A DNA stretch of 36,658 bases, taken from Muribaculaceae bacterium (GTDB taxonomy: Bacteria; Bacteroidota; Bacteroidia; Bacteroidales; Muribaculaceae). The notes beneath the pieces are model-generated. The model saw only the letters and a program-made list of their open reading frames with translations. It searched no databases and was not told where the DNA came from. How positions within the stretch are numbered: position 1 is the first letter of the stretch; each line of letters starts with the position of its first letter. The DNA lies in contig JAIDQZ010000088.1 of NCBI GenBank assembly GCA_029062005.1, positions 1 through 36,658 on the forward strand, in the 5' to 3' direction. Position numbers and translations under genes: made by a program. Below are positions 34,368 through 36,658 of the stretch, one piece after another.

Positions 34368-34389
34368 TGATATAAATATATTAATTTTG
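34359..34389 (+). promoter_or_regulatory. Promoter of the pectinesterase gene
   Basis: TTG at 34359-34361, 20 bases, then TAATTTTG at 34382-34389: a perfect Bacteroidota match. The -33 element lies inside an arm of the inverted repeat. The leader would be about 85 nt. Confidence 0.75.
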
Positions 34390-34478
34390 CACCCAACCCC
34401 AAAAAACCAACAACCCCAAAACCCTAACAACCTAAAAACCTAACAACCCAAAAACCTAACAACCCAACACCCACAAAA
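34390..34478 (+). repeat. G-free C/A-rich tract forming the pectinesterase mRNA leader
   Basis: No G occurs on the top strand from 34390 to the ATG at 34479. The sequence is made of AACCCCAAAA, CCTAACAACC and CCTAAAAACC units. It is the inverse-strand counterpart of the GTTTAGG-type tracts at 2205 and 31583. It falls just after the -7 box, so nearly the whole 5' UTR should be unstructured. Confidence 0.8.
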
Positions 34479-35405
34479 ATGAAACTCGGAAAAATACTTT
34501 TCATAGCAGCATTGCTGTTGATGTCAGCTCCCGGACTACGGGGCGCTGAATACATGCGCGAGATAACTGTGGCAGCTGACGGTAGCGGCGATTTCAAGAC
34601 CATCACGGAAGCTCTTGAGGCTATCCGGGCTTACATGGACTATAAAGTGACAGTCAACATCAAGAACGGCGAATATCATGAAAAAGTAATTATTCCGTCT
34701 TGGCTTGAAAATGTGGATTTTATCGGTGAAGATAGAGATAAGACCATAATCACGTATAATGATTATGCAAAACTTGACAATATGGGAACTTTCCGCACCT
34801 ACACAGTGCGTGTGGACGGCTGCAATATCACTTTCAAGAATCTTACAATACGCAACAATGCAGGGCGTGTGGGGCAGGCTGTGGCTCTTCATACGGAAGG
34901 GACGGACCTATCTTTTGAAAACTGCCTCTTCTTAGGCGATCAGGATACGCTCTTCCTTGCCGGTCATGATTCGGAACTATCGTTTAATGACTGCTACATA
35001 GAGGGCACCACAGACTTTATTTTCGGACCGGCTACCGCCTGGTTTGAAAACTGTCGGATTCATAGTAAGGCGGATTCCTATATCACCGCGGCATCTACCC
35101 CCGAGGATGTGGAGATAGGATTTGTGTTCAGAAATTGCAGGCTTACTGCCGATGCGGATGTCAAGAAAGTGTATCTGGGACGCCCTTGGCGCCCTTATGC
35201 CTTTACAGCCTTTATCGACTGCGAAATGGACGGTCACATCGCCCCGGCAGGATGGGACAACTGGAGAAATCCTGAAAACGAGAAGACTGCACGGTATATG
35301 GAACACGGAAGCAAAGGTGCCGGCGCAAATCCTGACAACAGAGTCGCCTGGTCACGAAAATTATCAGAAAAAGAAGCCGGAAAGATTACAGAAGGGAAAA
35401 AATAA
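34479..35405 (+). CDS. Pectinesterase (CE8 family)
   Basis: A 308-residue exported enzyme that removes methyl esters from homogalacturonan. It has a signal peptide at about 1-22 (FIAALLLMSAPGLRG-A). The right-handed beta-helix starts with ITVAADGSGDFKTITEALEAI. CE8 active-site motifs are GQAVAL, QDTLF with Asp156, DFIFG with Asp179, and LGRPWRPY with Arg235 and Trp237. It is a single-domain enzyme of normal length. There is no neighbouring SusCD pair or other pectin gene, so it is not in a typical polysaccharide utilisation locus here. A bidirectional terminator follows. Confidence 0.94.
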   Translation: MKLGKILFIAALLLMSAPGLRGAEYMREITVAADGSGDFKTITEALEAIRAYMDYKVTVNIKNGEYHEKVIIPSWLENVDFIGEDRDKTIITYNDYAKLDNMGTFRTYTVRVDGCNITFKNLTIRNNAGRVGQAVALHTEGTDLSFENCLFLGDQDTLFLAGHDSELSFNDCYIEGTTDFIFGPATAWFENCRIHSKADSYITAASTPEDVEIGFVFRNCRLTADADVKKVYLGRPWRPYAFTAFIDCEMDGHIAPAGWDNWRNPENEKTARYMEHGSKGAGANPDNRVAWSRKLSEKEAGKITEGKK

Positions 35406-35441
35406 ACATTATAAGATTCCATATTCTATTAGATGGACAAA

Positions 35442-35467
35442 AAAGGGCGCACTGAGATGCGTCCTTT
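35442..35467. terminator. Bidirectional terminator
   Basis: AAAGGGCGCA at 35442-35451 pairs with TGCGTCCTTT at 35458-35467 (one G-U pair), flanked by A and T runs. It sits between the convergent pectinesterase and malic enzyme genes. Confidence 0.8.
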
Positions 35468-35489
35468 AATATTTCAATATATACCGTTT

Positions 35490-36658
35490 TTATAGCTCAG
35501 GGACACGGCAAGTGTCGTGAGCAGTCATGAGATACATGATGAGGGAATCATTATTGCACAGGATCTCCTCAAGCCCCTCTCTGTAAGAGTCGAAATCCTT
35601 TATCTCCTTTCTCGCCACACCTGACTTCATGGCTGCCTGAATTACTGCCGGAGCCACTACAGTCAGCAAACGACGGTCGAAAGGTTTCGGAAGGATATAA
35701 TCAGGTCCGAAAGACAGCGGCTTTCCGCCATATGCCTTTACGATAACGTCAGGCACAGGCTGCTGAGCAAGCTCAGCGATAGCCTTGGCTGCCGCAACCT
35801 TCATCTCCTCATTGATCACCGTCGCTCCGCAATCAAGCGCACCACGAAAAATGTATGGAAATCCGAGCACATTGTTGATCTGGTTGGGATAGTCGCTGCG
35901 TCCGGTTGCAAAAATAATGTCGGGACGCGTCTTGACGGCAAGTTCATATGCAATTTCCGGAGCCGGATTTGCAAGAGCGAAAACGATAGGACGCGGAGCC
36001 ATCGAGAGCACCATTTCGGGAGTCACCACATCAGCCACAGAAAGCCCCAGGAAGACATCGGCATCCACCAAAGCATCTGCCAGAGTATGCAGGTCACGCG
36101 TAGTGGCGAACTCCTTCTTCGATTCATTAAGATTATCACGGTCAGCGCGGATCACGCCCTTACTGTCGCACATGACCACATTTTCGTGACGAACTCCAAG
36201 CTCACAATAGAGCTTAGTGCAGGCGATAGCAGCAGCTCCGGCTCCATTCACGACAAGCCGGATCTTATCTATATCCTTATCCTGAAGCTTAAGTGCATTG
36301 AGAAGCGCAGCTGAGGAGATGATGGCTGTGCCATGCTGGTCATCGTGCATCACGGGGATATCAAGCTCATCCCGGAGTGAATTCTCAATCTCGAAACACT
36401 CCGGAGCCTTGATATCCTCAAGGTTTATACCTCCGAATGTAGGTGCAAGACGCTTCACAGTCTTTATGAATTCCTTGGGGTCTTTCTCATCAATCTCTAT
36501 GTCGAAAGAATCAAGACCTGCAAAGATCTTGAAGAGAAGAGCCTTACCTTCCATCACCGGTTTTGCAGCCTTTGCTCCTATATCGCCAAGACCGAGAACT
36601 GCCGTACCGTTAGAAATTACGGCAACGAGATTCCCCTTGTTGGTATATTCGTAAATAT
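35490..36658 (-). CDS. maeB: Malic enzyme, 5' end beyond the window
   Basis: 388 residues are visible. The reading frame is open to the right edge, and the in-frame codons there encode [20 protein letters not shown], so the true start lies beyond 36658. It oxidatively decarboxylates malate to pyruvate, probably with NADP. Visible features: [32 protein letters not shown] with the metal-binding acidic residues, HDDQHGTAI, and a Rossmann [14 protein letters not shown]. The chain stops soon after the catalytic part ([12 protein letters not shown]). The phosphotransacetylase-like C-terminal domain of long MaeB-type enzymes is therefore missing. An internal GTG/ATG near 36557 is not the start. Confidence 0.92.
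   Translation of the reverse strand, partial: IYEYTNKGNLVAVISNGTAVLGLGDIGAKAAKPVMEGKALLFKIFAGLDSFDIEIDEKDPKEFIKTVKRLAPTFGGINLEDIKAPECFEIENSLRDELDIPVMHDDQHGTAIISSAALLNALKLQDKDIDKIRLVVNGAGAAAIACTKLYCELGVRHENVVMCDSKGVIRADRDNLNESKKEFATTRDLHTLADALVDADVFLGLSVADVVTPEMVLSMAPRPIVFALANPAPEIAYELAVKTRPDIIFATGRSDYPNQINNVLGFPYIFRGALDCGATVINEEMKVAAAKAIAELAQQPVPDVIVKAYGGKPLSFGPDYILPKPFDRRLLTVVAPAVIQAAMKSGVARKEIKDFDSYREGLEEILCNNDSLIMYLMTAHDTCRVPEL

Noticed and set aside
35481..35510. tRNA-like TAGCTCAGGG near the malic enzyme stop
   Set aside because: No acceptor or anticodon arms fit; the bases belong to the end of the malic enzyme gene and its flank.

Overview
The window looks like chromosome from a member of Bacteroidota, order Bacteroidales; a Muribaculaceae-like gut organism is my guess, at family level only. 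Several things point there. Seven promoters match the Bacteroidota pattern (TTG, then 19-20 bases, then TAnnTTTG). Shine-Dalgarno sequences are essentially absent. Gene content includes a class II (B12-type) ribonucleotide reductase, a zinc-less L31 protein, an OstA-like protein behind SurA, an HipA-like/DUF3037 pair, and a starch-binding DPE2-type amylomaltase. I saw no phage, insertion sequence, CRISPR array, tRNA or rRNA.

Layout. 1-2200: a five-copy 33-bp tandem repeat leads into a consensus promoter and a tiny HExxH membrane protein. Next is an ADP-ribosylglycohydrolase fused to a second, macro-like domain. 2205-5550: an exported cysteine-rich protein, a convergent HipA-like kinase/DUF3037 pair, and an exported protein of unknown function. 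5637-9351: the protein-quality module tig, clpP, clpX. 9389-17824: envelope biogenesis, with a double-parvulin PPIase, a SurA-related lipoprotein, SurA, an OstA-like protein, and mutL at the end of the tightly packed operon. 17825-23459: nrdJ, preceded by an 18-bp perfect palindrome, then the amylomaltase. 23509-25254 (minus strand): a Fur-family regulator and a DUF1015 protein. 25349-31582: a class A penicillin-binding protein, a biotin-dependent carboxylase/decarboxylase subunit and an AspT/YidE-type transporter. 31583-35405: L31 type B, tilS, a short-chain dehydrogenase and a pectinesterase. 35490-36658 (minus strand): a malic enzyme that runs off the right edge.

How the genes fit together. 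Trigger factor and ClpXP cover cytoplasmic folding and turnover. The PPIase/lipoprotein/SurA/OstA block covers outer-membrane protein and probably LPS traffic. The amylomaltase and pectinesterase reflect a glycan-feeding lifestyle. The biotin enzyme and malic enzyme both act at the pyruvate/C4-acid junction.

Most of the window is ordinary core genome. The least explained parts are non-coding: the 33-bp operator-like array, four GTTTAGG/CCTAAAC-type intergenic tracts (one forming a G-free mRNA leader), several promoters that imply nearly leaderless mRNAs, and palindromes near nrdJ, rpmE2 and the pectinesterase gene. Among proteins, the mini-gluzincin-like gene, the ADP-ribose fusion and the cysteine-periodic exported protein deserve a second look.
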